From: Alphaproteobacteria bacterium | GTDB taxonomy: Bacteria; Pseudomonadota; Alphaproteobacteria; Rhizobiales; Aestuariivirgaceae | DNA length: 33,055 nt | NCBI GenBank assembly: GCA_024640405.1 | Contig: JAHEFB010000006.1 | Coordinates: 85,860-118,914 of the forward strand | Direction of reading: 5' to 3' | Shown: positions 14,392 through 21,934 of the stretch, piece by piece | How positions within the stretch are numbered: the first letter of the stretch is position 1 | Layout: each line of letters begins with the position of its first letter | The notes under the pieces: model-generated | What the model was told of the DNA's origin: nothing | What the model saw: the letters and a program-made list of their open reading frames with translations, nothing else | The model's database searches: none | Made by a program: the position numbers and the translations under genes

Positions 14392-15830
14392 GCCGGATCA
14401 CCTGATGCGATGTAGGCTGTCTTGACGGTGGTGTAGAATTCCCTGGCATAGCCGCCCTGTTCGCGCGGTCCGTAGGAACTGTCTCCACGACCTCCAAACG
14501 GAACATGATAATCTGTTCCGGCCGTCGGTAAATTGACCATCACGCATCCGGTTCTGGCATTGCGACGGAAATGCGTGGCTCTCGAAAGTGAGCGGGTGAC
14601 AATGCCGGATGTCAAACCGAAGGCGGTGTCATTTACGCAATGCAACGCTTCTTCGTAAGAGCCGACCTTGATGACACAGGCGATCGGCGCAAACATTTCT
14701 TCGCGATTTATTCGCATGGCGTTGCTGGTGTTTGAAAACACTGCCGGGGCCATGAAATAACCTTCCGTCGGTCGATCCAGGCGATCTCCGCCGCACAGTA
14801 ATTCGGCTCCTTCGGATTTGCCGAGATCGACATACTCCAGGTTGCCCTTGAGTTGCTGCGCGCTGACAACCGGACCAATCTGGGTCCCTTCTTCCAGCGC
14901 ATGCCCGACCTTGAAGGCCTTGGCGCCTGCCACCAGTTTTTCCACGAACGCGTCATGAACGGCCTCATGAACGATTAATCGGGAAGATGCCGTGCACTTC
15001 TGGCCGGTGCTGCCGAATGCGCCGTTCAATGCGCAGGAAACCGCCAGATCAAGATCGCAGTCATCCATGACGGCGAGCGCATTCTTCGAACCCATTTCGA
15101 GTTGAACCTTGGTGAAGTTCTGAGCTGCAGCGGCGATGGTTTTTCCGACCGGAACAGACCCGGTAAAGGAAATTGCATCTACTTTCGTGCTCTCCACCAG
15201 CTGGCGGCCAATGGCACTGCCAGATCCCAAAACCAGATTGAAAAGCCCCTTGGGAAGATTTTGTCTTTCGATGATCTCGGCAAATGCGACGGCGGAAGCC
15301 GGTGTTATGTTTGCCGGCTTCCAGATGACGGCATTTCCGAACGCAAGAGCCGGTGCGATCTTCCAGCTGGCGGTTGCTATCGGGAAGTTCCACGGCGAGA
15401 TGATCGCGACAACGCCGACCGGTTCGCGTCTGATATCGATCTCTATGTTGTCGCGGACGGAATCAGCGGTGTCGCCTATCTGGCGCAAGGTTTCAGCGGC
15501 ATAGTAAGTGAAGAACTGACCTGCGCGATAAACCTCGCCAACGCCTTCTGCGCGCGGTTTTCCTTCTTCTCGAGACAGCAGTTCGCCAAGCTCGGCAGAG
15601 CGCGTCATCATCTCCTGCCCAATGGCCATCAGAGCGTTATATCGCTGTTCCAGACCACTGTTCTGCCATATGGCCTGAGCTGCGCACGCGGCTTCCAGAG
15701 CGGTTTCAACCTGGTTCGCGCCTGCTTGCGAATACGAGCCGACGAGATCAGAGACATCGGACGGGTTGCGATTCTCGACTTCGCTGCCACCGGATACCCA
15801 GTCGCCAGCGATAAAACTGCTGTTTTGCAT
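14388..15830 (-). CDS. NAD(P)-dependent aldehyde dehydrogenase
   Basis: A 480-residue cytosolic ALDH-superfamily enzyme that oxidises an aldehyde to the acid. The start at ATG 15830 has GGGGAG at good spacing; ATG 15836 is close by. Catalytic residues are in place: N148 in PWNFP, K171 in WKPAN, E245 in LEMGSKN and the nucleophile C279 in GQKCT. The C-terminal PFGGRGDSSYGPREQG phrase and overall pattern resemble alpha-ketoglutarate-semialdehyde or succinate-semialdehyde-type dehydrogenases; in this setting a semialdehyde released from a betaine-like compound is possible. It is first in the minus-strand run, divergent from a LysR gene, and overlaps the M19 gene by ATGA. Confidence 0.92.
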   Translation of the reverse strand: MQNSSFIAGDWVSGGSEVENRNPSDVSDLVGSYSQAGANQVETALEAACAAQAIWQNSGLEQRYNALMAIGQEMMTRSAELGELLSREEGKPRAEGVGEVYRAGQFFTYYAAETLRQIGDTADSVRDNIEIDIRREPVGVVAIISPWNFPIATASWKIAPALAFGNAVIWKPANITPASAVAFAEIIERQNLPKGLFNLVLGSGSAIGRQLVESTKVDAISFTGSVPVGKTIAAAAQNFTKVQLEMGSKNALAVMDDCDLDLAVSCALNGAFGSTGQKCTASSRLIVHEAVHDAFVEKLVAGAKAFKVGHALEEGTQIGPVVSAQQLKGNLEYVDLGKSEGAELLCGGDRLDRPTEGYFMAPAVFSNTSNAMRINREEMFAPIACVIKVGSYEEALHCVNDTAFGLTSGIVTRSLSRATHFRRNARTGCVMVNLPTAGTDYHVPFGGRGDSSYGPREQGGYAREFYTTVKTAYIASGDPA

Positions 15831-15920
15831 CTTCATGTCTCCCCATAGCGCCGCTGTTCGCAGATGAATGCGCAACTACAGGACATATGGACATGTCGAA
15901 TAATTTCAGTCAAAATCAAA

Positions 15921-15932
15921 TTTCTTAAGAAA
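15921..15932. promoter_or_regulatory. palindromic candidate operator between the ALDH and LysR genes
   Basis: TTTCTTAAGAAA is a perfect 12-bp palindrome in the 120-bp AT-rich divergent gap, 18 bases before the LysR start. Further AATTT/AAATT repeats surround it. The position suits autoregulation by the LysR protein together with control of the aldehyde dehydrogenase operon. Confidence 0.5.
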
Positions 15933-15950
15933 ATTTCAGGAAAATTGAAA

Positions 15951-16850
15951 TTGGCGATCAAAACAGAAATGCTTCGTTGCTTTGTTACGGTCGCTCACAG
16001 CGGTAATCTGGCTGATGCTGCAGACAAGCTGGGGCGAACGCCGTCTGCGGTTTCAATGATTTTGAAACAACTGGAGGGTCATCTTGGAGCGCCGCTGTTT
16101 GAATCAGAACGCAAAAGCAAGCTCACGGCATTGGGCGGCTTTGTACTTGATGAGGCGTCGCGCGAACTCGACCATTTCGAACGCACCGTTGTGGCCATAG
16201 AAAACTTCGCACATGCCAAGTCCGGCTTCGTGCGCATTGCGGTTGTGCCATCAGTTGCTGAAACAATTCTGCCGGACATCGTCCAGGAGTTTTTCAGGGA
16301 CCATCCCGATGTTCACATTGACATTCAGGACATGGATTCAGCTGCGGTGTTGCGCGAACTGGAACGCGAACGGGTAGATCTGGGCATTGCGACCGGCCCC
16401 GGTACAAACAGTGAAATTGAAAGCGAACAACTGTTCTCGGATGCTTTCGGCATTGTATGCCGCTCGGATCACCCCCTGGCAAAACACGATCATCCGGTAT
16501 CATGGCGGGACCTCGTTTCATGGCCGTTTATCGCCAATGGGCTTTGTGCGCAAATCGCTGATGAGACCCTGCAACGCATCATGGGAGATTCCCGGCTGAT
16601 GGTTCGCAATACCACCTCATTGCTGGCTCTGGTGCGTTCCGGCGTCGGCATCACGGTGCTGCCGCGCCTGGTGGTTGAAAAGGCCGGCAGCGACATGAAA
16701 TTCCGCGCGATTGCCGATCCGTCGGCAAGAAGACACATAGCCATTTTGCGCAGGGCTCACACCCGGTTGCCGCCGGTTACGCTTAAGTTCCAGTCAATTA
16801 TCCGAACTCTTGCTTCGCAAACCGGCAGTACGGCTGATCATCTGGTCTGA
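15951..16850 (+). CDS. LysR-type transcriptional regulator, probable regulator of the ALDH/M19/BCCT run
   Basis: 299 residues from TTG 15951, chosen because AGGA lies nine bases upstream and the protein then begins (MAIKTEMLRCF) right at the winged helix-turn-helix, as in LysR proteins. The DNA-binding helix region is about 7-65 (ADAADKLGRTPSAVSMILKQLE). The rest is the periplasmic-binding-protein-like effector domain with a VRSGVGITVLPR phrase near the C-terminus, as usual. Frame upstream to 15864 is open but in low-complexity AT-rich sequence. It diverges from the aldehyde dehydrogenase gene, so it probably senses the cluster's substrate or an intermediate. Its 3' end overlaps the convergent GlxA-type gene by 13 bases. 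Confidence 0.88.
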   Translation: MAIKTEMLRCFVTVAHSGNLADAADKLGRTPSAVSMILKQLEGHLGAPLFESERKSKLTALGGFVLDEASRELDHFERTVVAIENFAHAKSGFVRIAVVPSVAETILPDIVQEFFRDHPDVHIDIQDMDSAAVLRELERERVDLGIATGPGTNSEIESEQLFSDAFGIVCRSDHPLAKHDHPVSWRDLVSWPFIANGLCAQIADETLQRIMGDSRLMVRNTTSLLALVRSGVGITVLPRLVVEKAGSDMKFRAIADPSARRHIAILRRAHTRLPPVTLKFQSIIRTLASQTGSTADHLV

Positions 16851-17851
16851 TCATTTCCCTGATTCAGCGGACCTGTACTTCCGAAATGCTTGCGATAGTC
16901 ATTGGGTGACAGGCTGAGTGCCCTGGTCATCGCCCGGCGCAGGCGTTCGTCGTCGTTGAAGCCGCACCGGTCGGCTATGGCGGTGACAGGCAGGCTGGTG
17001 TCTTCCAGCAATCTGCGGGCTGCCTCGACGCGAAACCTCTCCACTGCCCTGGCAGGGGAAGATCCGGTTTCTGCCGCATAGACGCGGGCGAAATTGCGCG
17101 TGCTCATGTTTGCCTGTCCGGCCAGTGTCTCAACGCGGAGATCTTTTCCGAGGTGGTCCATGATCCAGTCGTGCAGGGCCCCGAAACGTCCGGTGCTGTC
17201 GTTTGTCTGTTGCTCGAGGACGGGGCTGAACTGTGACTGCCCGCCCGGGCGCATCATGTAGGCAACCAGCGATCTGGCCAGTGACAGGGCGGCAGGCCGT
17301 CCATGGTCTGCGGCTACCATTGCCAGCGCCATATCGATACCGGCAGTGACGCCCGCCGAAGTCCAGACATTGGCATCGCGCACATAGATCGGGTCTGGAT
17401 CAACACGGAGCAGAGGGTATTTGCCCTGCAAGTGAGCGCAGGATTCCCAGTGGGTTACGCAGCGCCGGTGATCCAGTAGGCCTGCTGCCGCCAGCACATA
17501 TGCACCGGTACAGATGGACGCCACGCGGGTACTGACTGCAGCCAGACGCCGGACTTCAGCAAGCAGGCTGCTGTCGGCAGATGCAGCGCGTGTGCCTGGC
17601 CCGCCGGCCACGATCAGCGTGTCTATGTCGCGACCGGACCACTGCGAAATGGCATCAGCTGAAATTGATACCGCCGTATCGGTTTTGACCGGGACTTGCT
17701 GCAGCGCCAGAACGGCTGTTTCATAATTGGCGCTGCAGACACTGTTTGCATCCTCGAAAACCTGCAGGGCGCCGGACAGATCCAGCAGCTTCACGCCTGG
17801 AAACACGATGAAAACAACACGGCGAATGGATTTGGCAGAAAAAGAGGACAT
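16838..17851 (-). CDS. GlxA-type regulator (DJ-1/PfpI domain plus AraC helix-turn-helix)
   Basis: A 337-residue two-domain regulator. Residues ~10-175 form a DJ-1/PfpI amidotransferase-like sensor (VFPGVKLLDLSG, AGGPGTR, nucleophile-elbow S-I-C114-T-G-A). Residues ~220-325 are an AraC-family pair of helix-turn-helix motifs (VETLAGQANMSTRNFARVY; CGFNDDERLRRA; LSPNDYRKHF). The sensor domain in this family usually binds an effector without catalysis. The gene diverges from the DUF1272 and DJ-1 genes across a 75-bp gap and most likely controls them. Note the N-terminal relation to the enzyme it probably controls (18201-18809), a common arrangement that suggests a shared ligand. Confidence 0.9.
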   Translation of the reverse strand: MSSFSAKSIRRVVFIVFPGVKLLDLSGALQVFEDANSVCSANYETAVLALQQVPVKTDTAVSISADAISQWSGRDIDTLIVAGGPGTRAASADSSLLAEVRRLAAVSTRVASICTGAYVLAAAGLLDHRRCVTHWESCAHLQGKYPLLRVDPDPIYVRDANVWTSAGVTAGIDMALAMVAADHGRPAALSLARSLVAYMMRPGGQSQFSPVLEQQTNDSTGRFGALHDWIMDHLGKDLRVETLAGQANMSTRNFARVYAAETGSSPARAVERFRVEAARRLLEDTSLPVTAIADRCGFNDDERLRRAMTRALSLSPNDYRKHFGSTGPLNQGNDQTR

Positions 17852-17926
17852 ATTGTCATTTATGCCAGAAACCGATCTGCTAGTCTACTTGCATCGATAA
17901 TTGTCTGACCTGGAAGGAATTCTACG

Positions 17927-18178
17927 ATGTTGTTGCTCAAACCGAATTGTGAATGCTGTGACAGGGACCTGCCGCCTGATGCCACCGATGCCCGCATGTG
18001 CACCTTTGAGTGCACCTTTTGCGCCGATTGTGCCGAACAGCGGTTTGACAATACCTGTCCGAACTGCGGCGGCAACCTTGTGGCCCGGCCCATCCGGCCA
18101 GAAAGACACCTGGTGAAAAACCCCGCCTCGACCAGGCGTTTCACCAAAGAGCACCCCGAATGTGCTGACCTGAACTAA
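17927..18178 (+). CDS. DUF1272 cysteine-rich zinc-binding protein
   Basis: An 83-residue cytoplasmic protein with nine cysteines in the first 50 residues: C8, C10, C11, C25, C29, C32, C35, C44 and C47. They sit in a double zinc-ribbon-like layout (KPNCECC; CTFECTFCADC; CPNCGG). This matches DUF1272, whose members are often annotated only as cysteine-rich. AAGGA lies eight bases before ATG. It is 22 bp upstream of the DJ-1/PfpI gene in the same operon, under the divergent GlxA-type regulator. Function unknown; a zinc-dependent accessory or sensor of the DJ-1 enzyme is possible. Confidence 0.85.
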   Translation: MLLLKPNCECCDRDLPPDATDARMCTFECTFCADCAEQRFDNTCPNCGGNLVARPIRPERHLVKNPASTRRFTKEHPECADLN

Positions 18179-18200
18179 CTTGCAATAAAGGACATTTCTC

Positions 18201-18809
18201 ATGCGAACGATTGCAGGCCTGGTGTTTCCGGGCTTTGAAACCCTTGACCTGTTTGGTCCGATCGAAATGTTCGGATTGCTGCAGGACGAGTTCAGTATCT
18301 CCATAGTGGCCGAGCATTCGGGTGAGGTTGTCAGTGCCCAGGGCCAGCGTGTGTGTGTCGACCGCGCACTCGGCAACGCCGGAAACTTTGACATGCTTCT
18401 GATCCCCGGTGGGCCTGGAACACGAACGGAACTTGCAAATCCTGCGGTTCTGGATTGGCTGAAGACAGCGTCGGCAAATGCCGAGGTCACCATGTCTGTG
18501 TGCACCGGGTCGGTTCTGCTGGCCCGCGCCGGCCTGCTGGACGGCCGCAGGGCAACCTCCAACAAGATGAGCTTTGCGTGGGTCCGGGAGCAGGGCCCGG
18601 ATGTCAATTGGGTTGCCGAAGCCCGCTGGGTTGAGGATGGCCGGTTGTTTACGTCGTCCGGGGTGTCTGCCGGCATGGACATGAGCCTGGCGGTGATTTC
18701 TCGCCTTCTGGACCGTGCCGCTGCCGACAAGGTGGCTCAGATCGCTGAATACGAATGGCACGATGATGCCGCGCGAGACCCTTTCGCCGGGCTTTATGGC
18801 CTGGGTTGA
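18201..18809 (+). CDS. DJ-1/PfpI family protein, isonitrile hydratase-like
   Basis: A 202-residue single-domain DJ-1/PfpI protein. The nucleophile is C101 in S-V-C-T-G-S, and D16 in ETLDLFGP is the acidic partner position. The position of the cysteine agrees with the catalytic Cys101 I recall for Pseudomonas isonitrile hydratase, which converts isonitriles to N-substituted formamides. Other possibilities are a glyoxalase or a peptidase-like stress protein, because the superfamily is diverse. The adjacent GlxA-type regulator carries a domain of the same fold. A ribosome binding site (AAAGGACA) precedes ATG 18201. Confidence 0.82.
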   Translation: MRTIAGLVFPGFETLDLFGPIEMFGLLQDEFSISIVAEHSGEVVSAQGQRVCVDRALGNAGNFDMLLIPGGPGTRTELANPAVLDWLKTASANAEVTMSVCTGSVLLARAGLLDGRRATSNKMSFAWVREQGPDVNWVAEARWVEDGRLFTSSGVSAGMDMSLAVISRLLDRAAADKVAQIAEYEWHDDAARDPFAGLYGLG

Positions 18810-18915
18810 TTTTCCGCGTCAGGCATCTGTCTTGTCTGGTGGATGCCGGCCGAAGTTCCTGGTCAGTTCAGTTTTTTGTTGAAATGAGGCATTAGAACAT
18901 AATAAGAACATTTGT

Positions 18916-19146
18916 ATGTATATGGAGACCGTTCAGGATATCTGTGACCGCAATGTGCACCTTGAGGTGCGCTGTGTGCCGTGCACCCGATCGGTTGATA
19001 TCCCGCCGTCCTTGATACCCAGAAAGATTCCACGCGATCTGCCGGTCCAGCTGGCTGCCGCGCATTTCATCTGTTCCGGCTGCGGCGGCAGGCAGCTTGT
19101 CAGCGCAATGTGGGACTACAGGACGGCAAAGGGCAGGGGGCGGTAA
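18916..19146 (+). CDS. small protein with a CxxC...CxxC zinc-ribbon pattern
   Basis: 76 residues, or 74 from the second ATG at 18922. Two cysteine pairs, C20-V-P-C23 and C53-S-G-C56, are spaced 29 residues apart, as in small zinc ribbons, with VDIPPSLIPRKIPRDLPV between them. No strong ribosome binding site is seen. It is followed after six bases by another small gene, so the two are probably one transcription unit, and both lack recognised homologues. It may bind DNA, RNA or a partner protein. Confidence 0.55.
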   Translation: MYMETVQDICDRNVHLEVRCVPCTRSVDIPPSLIPRKIPRDLPVQLAAAHFICSGCGGRQLVSAMWDYRTAKGRGR

Positions 19147-19152
19147 ACCAGC

Positions 19153-19425
19153 ATGGCCAGAAACAAGCCTGACGCGCGGGTGCGCAACCTGTTCCATCAC
19201 CCGACACCTGAGGAATACGACTATGACCGGTTGCTGAAAGCGCTGAAGGAATGCCGCCTGATGGCCAGGCAACTCACAATCGCCAGCGGCCTGCGCAATC
19301 CGGCCTACCGCGAAACCGAAGCGCTGATCGCCCAGATTGACGCTGTGGCGGCGCTGACACGGGTGCCGGGCGCTCCTGAGTTCGTAAACCCCGATGATCA
19401 TACGGTAACGCCGGCGCGCGAATAG
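19153..19425 (+). CDS. small helical protein of unknown function
   Basis: A 90-residue, mostly helical, charged cytoplasmic protein (MARNKPDARVRNLF, then LLKALKECRLMARQL and TEALIAQIDAVAAL). There is a proline-rich acidic tail. No signal peptide or membrane helix is seen and I recognise no family. It starts six bases after the small zinc-ribbon gene, suggesting co-transcription and a shared role. A GGGGGCGG tract overlapping the preceding stop codon can serve as a weak ribosome binding site. Confidence 0.55.
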   Translation: MARNKPDARVRNLFHHPTPEEYDYDRLLKALKECRLMARQLTIASGLRNPAYRETEALIAQIDAVAALTRVPGAPEFVNPDDHTVTPARE

Positions 19426-19487
19426 AAAGGGCCATGCGGGGCAGGCAATGACCGCGTTCAAATGATCCAGAATAGGAGCAAACTGCC

Positions 19488-20369
19488 TTAAAATTCCTCC
19501 AGCCGTTCCGACAAATGCTCGATGAATTTCCTGCCCGGCAAACTCAGTGTTTGTGCGCCCGACGTGATCATTGCAGTCTCGTGGAAAACGGTTGGCTTGA
19601 AGGCTCGCCAGGTCACGCCGTCAGACAGGTTTGCCGTTCCATTGATCGGATCAACAATGGCAATGTCCTTGCCCTGTGAAACGATGTTCCGGACAATCGC
19701 AAAATAGTAGGCTGAAACGTTCCGCCTGATATCAACATTGGCTTTCGAGACCAGGGCGTCGAGTTGCCGGTCGACCATGTGATCACCGGTAATATGGACC
19801 ACGGACCTGCCTTCAAGATCCGTCGCGGTAATGATCTTCTTTCTGCAAAGCGGATCATCTTCGTGCATGATGCAGACGCATTCCAGTTTGAACAGTTTGG
19901 CGTGAAGACCGGCAACGGGTACCGGTGTGTCTATAAATCCGATATCGATCTGACGGCCGCTGATCCACGACGCGATCCTGCGTGAACTGTGCATGATGAC
20001 ATCGAATTTTATCCCGGGGTTCTGGCGTTGAAATTCGACAATGATTTCTGGCAGAAAGTTGATCGCCAGTGTGCCGTTGGTGGCAATGCTGATGCTGCCG
20101 GTGGAACCCGTTCGTATTTCATCGGCCCGCTGTTCAATCCTTGAAAACGCCAGCAGTCCCTGCGAGACCTCTCCGCTTAACTGAAGCGCTTCCTTGGTCG
20201 GGGCAAAGAACCCCTTTTCGCGGTGAAACAGTTTAAACCCGAGATCGGATTCAAGTTTGCCGAGTGCAATGCTTACGGCAGGTTGAGTCAAATTCAGCCG
20301 CTCGGCAGCGCGAGACACCGACCCGGCTTCGATCAGGGCGTCGAATACTTCGAGGTGTCGTGTTTTCAA
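19488..20369 (-). CDS. LysR-type transcriptional regulator of the divergent oxidase/ABC operon
   Basis: A 293-residue LysR protein. The N-terminal helix-turn-helix spans about 1-60 (SVSRAAERLNLTQPAVSIALGKLESDLGFKLF) and is followed by the effector-binding domain. ATG 20369 is at the usual position relative to the helix-turn-helix. It diverges from the FAD oxidoreductase gene, with a palindrome (20423-20438) between the two starts, which is the classical arrangement for a LysR regulator and its target operon. The ligand is probably the imported substrate or its oxidation product. Confidence 0.9.
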   Translation of the reverse strand: MKTRHLEVFDALIEAGSVSRAAERLNLTQPAVSIALGKLESDLGFKLFHREKGFFAPTKEALQLSGEVSQGLLAFSRIEQRADEIRTGSTGSISIATNGTLAINFLPEIIVEFQRQNPGIKFDVIMHSSRRIASWISGRQIDIGFIDTPVPVAGLHAKLFKLECVCIMHEDDPLCRKKIITATDLEGRSVVHITGDHMVDRQLDALVSKANVDIRRNVSAYYFAIVRNIVSQGKDIAIVDPINGTANLSDGVTWRAFKPTVFHETAMITSGAQTLSLPGRKFIEHLSERLEEF

Positions 20370-20422
20370 CCGTCTGCCTATCCTTGATGCATATAAATAA
20401 AATGAATAAACGCATAACAGAA

Positions 20423-20438
20423 ATTAAATTGATTTAAT
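20423..20438. promoter_or_regulatory. palindromic candidate operator between LysR and FAD oxidase genes
   Basis: ATTAAAT-TG-ATTTAAT: perfect 7-bp arms with a 2-base spacer in an AT-rich 111-bp divergent gap, about midway between the two start codons. The position and symmetry fit a LysR-type binding site; it could also overlap promoter elements of both genes. Confidence 0.55.
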
Positions 20439-20480
20439 CTGGTTCCCTGCCTAGCGTCAATATCGGCAAAGGGATAACCA

Positions 20481-21872
20481 ATGTTGCAGCCCACCGGTAA
20501 AGCGGACAATCATCGCCAGACTGAAAGTCACGCACTTCGACAGAAGCCCGTGGCCGGGAGCGATGGTTGTTTTGCTCCCGGATTTTCGACGGCATCCTAT
20601 TGGCTGGAGATGGAAAGACCAGCGCCCGGTCTGCCTGCAGATCCCCTGAGGAATGTGGACTGTGTCGTTGTTGGATCCGGCTATACCGGACTGAGTTCAG
20701 CAATCGAAATCGCCCGCGGCGGCCGGTCCGTGTTGGTGCTTGAGTCCGGCGAGGTCGGCAATGGCTGCAGTACCCGAAACGGCGGCCAGATCAGCACGAG
20801 TGTAAAGCCTTCCCTGAACGCTCTTGCGCAGAAGTATGGATTGCAAAGCGCCAGGGCAATTCGATCCGAAGGTCAAAACGCTCTGGACTGGATTGAGGAT
20901 TTTGTCACCCGCGAACAGATTGACTGTGATTTCAGCCGCTGCGGCAGGTTTCATGCAGCGCACACGCCGCAGCAATTTGCCAAGCTGGTTCAGCAGACGA
21001 AAGAAGTGAAAAATGAAGGCATCGAGGCAGAAGTCGTTACCCGCGACGAACAGCACAGCGAACTGGGCACAGACGCCTATTTCGGCGGGGTGGTATTCCC
21101 CAGGCATGCAAGTGTAAATCCCGCCAGGCTGCATCGTGGTTTCCTGCAGGCTGCGCTCGCTGCCGGCGTACACGTCACTCCAAACTGCGCTGTGACTGAA
21201 ATTTCAAGGAACTCAAACGGTTTTGCCATCAAGACCGAACGCGGCGCAGTTACAGCGCGCGACGTGGTCGTGGCAACAAATGGCTACACCTCCCGGCTGA
21301 CGCCGTGGATGCAGCGCCGCGTCATCCCGATTGGAAGCTACGTCATCACAACGCAACAGCTTCCAGAAGAACTGGTCGACAGACTGTTTCCCACCAATCG
21401 CATCGCCAGCGACACCTGCAAGGTTGTCTATTACTATCGTTCAACACCGGACCGGAAACGGATCATGTTCGGTGGGCGGGTCACTGCCGCTGAAACCAAT
21501 CCTGCCAGATGCGCCCCAAAACTGTTTGACGACATGTGCAGGATATTCCCCGAATTACGGGACTATCAGATTTCTCACGCATGGCAGGGTACGGTGGCCT
21601 ACAGTTTTGATGAACTGGCGCACATCGGAATACATGATGGCGTCCACTACGCGATGGGGTACTGCGGTTCGGGGGTATCCATGGCGGGGTATCTTGGGAT
21701 GCGTCTCGGGCAAAAAGTGCTGGGACTGAAGGAAGGCCACACCGCATTTGACGGCTTACGGTTTCCCACCCGTCCCCTATACTCCGGAAAGCCGTGGTTC
21801 CTGCCTGCCGCGGTTGCCTGGTATCGCTGGCAGGATCGCCGACAGCACAAAAAGGCAGCTGCGATGGCCTGA
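20481..21872 (+). CDS. FAD-dependent amine/amino-acid oxidoreductase (DAO family, PuuB-like)
   Basis: A 463-residue flavoprotein. Its FAD-binding motif is G65-S-G67-Y-T-G70 in VVVGSGYTGLSSAIE, followed by the ESG and NGCSTRNGGQ phrases typical of gamma-glutamylputrescine-oxidase-like members. A second FAD contact occurs near the C-terminus (GYCGSGVSMAGYLG). An N-terminal extension of ~55 residues contains a SYWLEM segment also seen in this group. Such enzymes oxidise secondary or primary amines, giving H2O2 or passing electrons on, and an aldehyde or keto product. The following ABC importer is polyamine-like, so an imported amine is the likely substrate. ATG 20481 has AAGGGATAA as ribosome binding site. 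The large opposite-strand frame here is a shadow. Confidence 0.88.
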   Translation: MLQPTGKADNHRQTESHALRQKPVAGSDGCFAPGFSTASYWLEMERPAPGLPADPLRNVDCVVVGSGYTGLSSAIEIARGGRSVLVLESGEVGNGCSTRNGGQISTSVKPSLNALAQKYGLQSARAIRSEGQNALDWIEDFVTREQIDCDFSRCGRFHAAHTPQQFAKLVQQTKEVKNEGIEAEVVTRDEQHSELGTDAYFGGVVFPRHASVNPARLHRGFLQAALAAGVHVTPNCAVTEISRNSNGFAIKTERGAVTARDVVVATNGYTSRLTPWMQRRVIPIGSYVITTQQLPEELVDRLFPTNRIASDTCKVVYYYRSTPDRKRIMFGGRVTAAETNPARCAPKLFDDMCRIFPELRDYQISHAWQGTVAYSFDELAHIGIHDGVHYAMGYCGSGVSMAGYLGMRLGQKVLGLKEGHTAFDGLRFPTRPLYSGKPWFLPAAVAWYRWQDRRQHKKAAAMA

Positions 21873-21934
21873 AAACAGAACAAATGGTTTGCGTAATTTA
21901 ATAAGACTGCACCAAAACACAGGAGAGGAGAACT

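Noticed and set aside
18822..18847. GGCATC/GATGCC inverted repeat after the DJ-1 gene as a terminator
   Set aside because: Only a 6-bp stem with a 14-base loop and no T-run; too weak to call.
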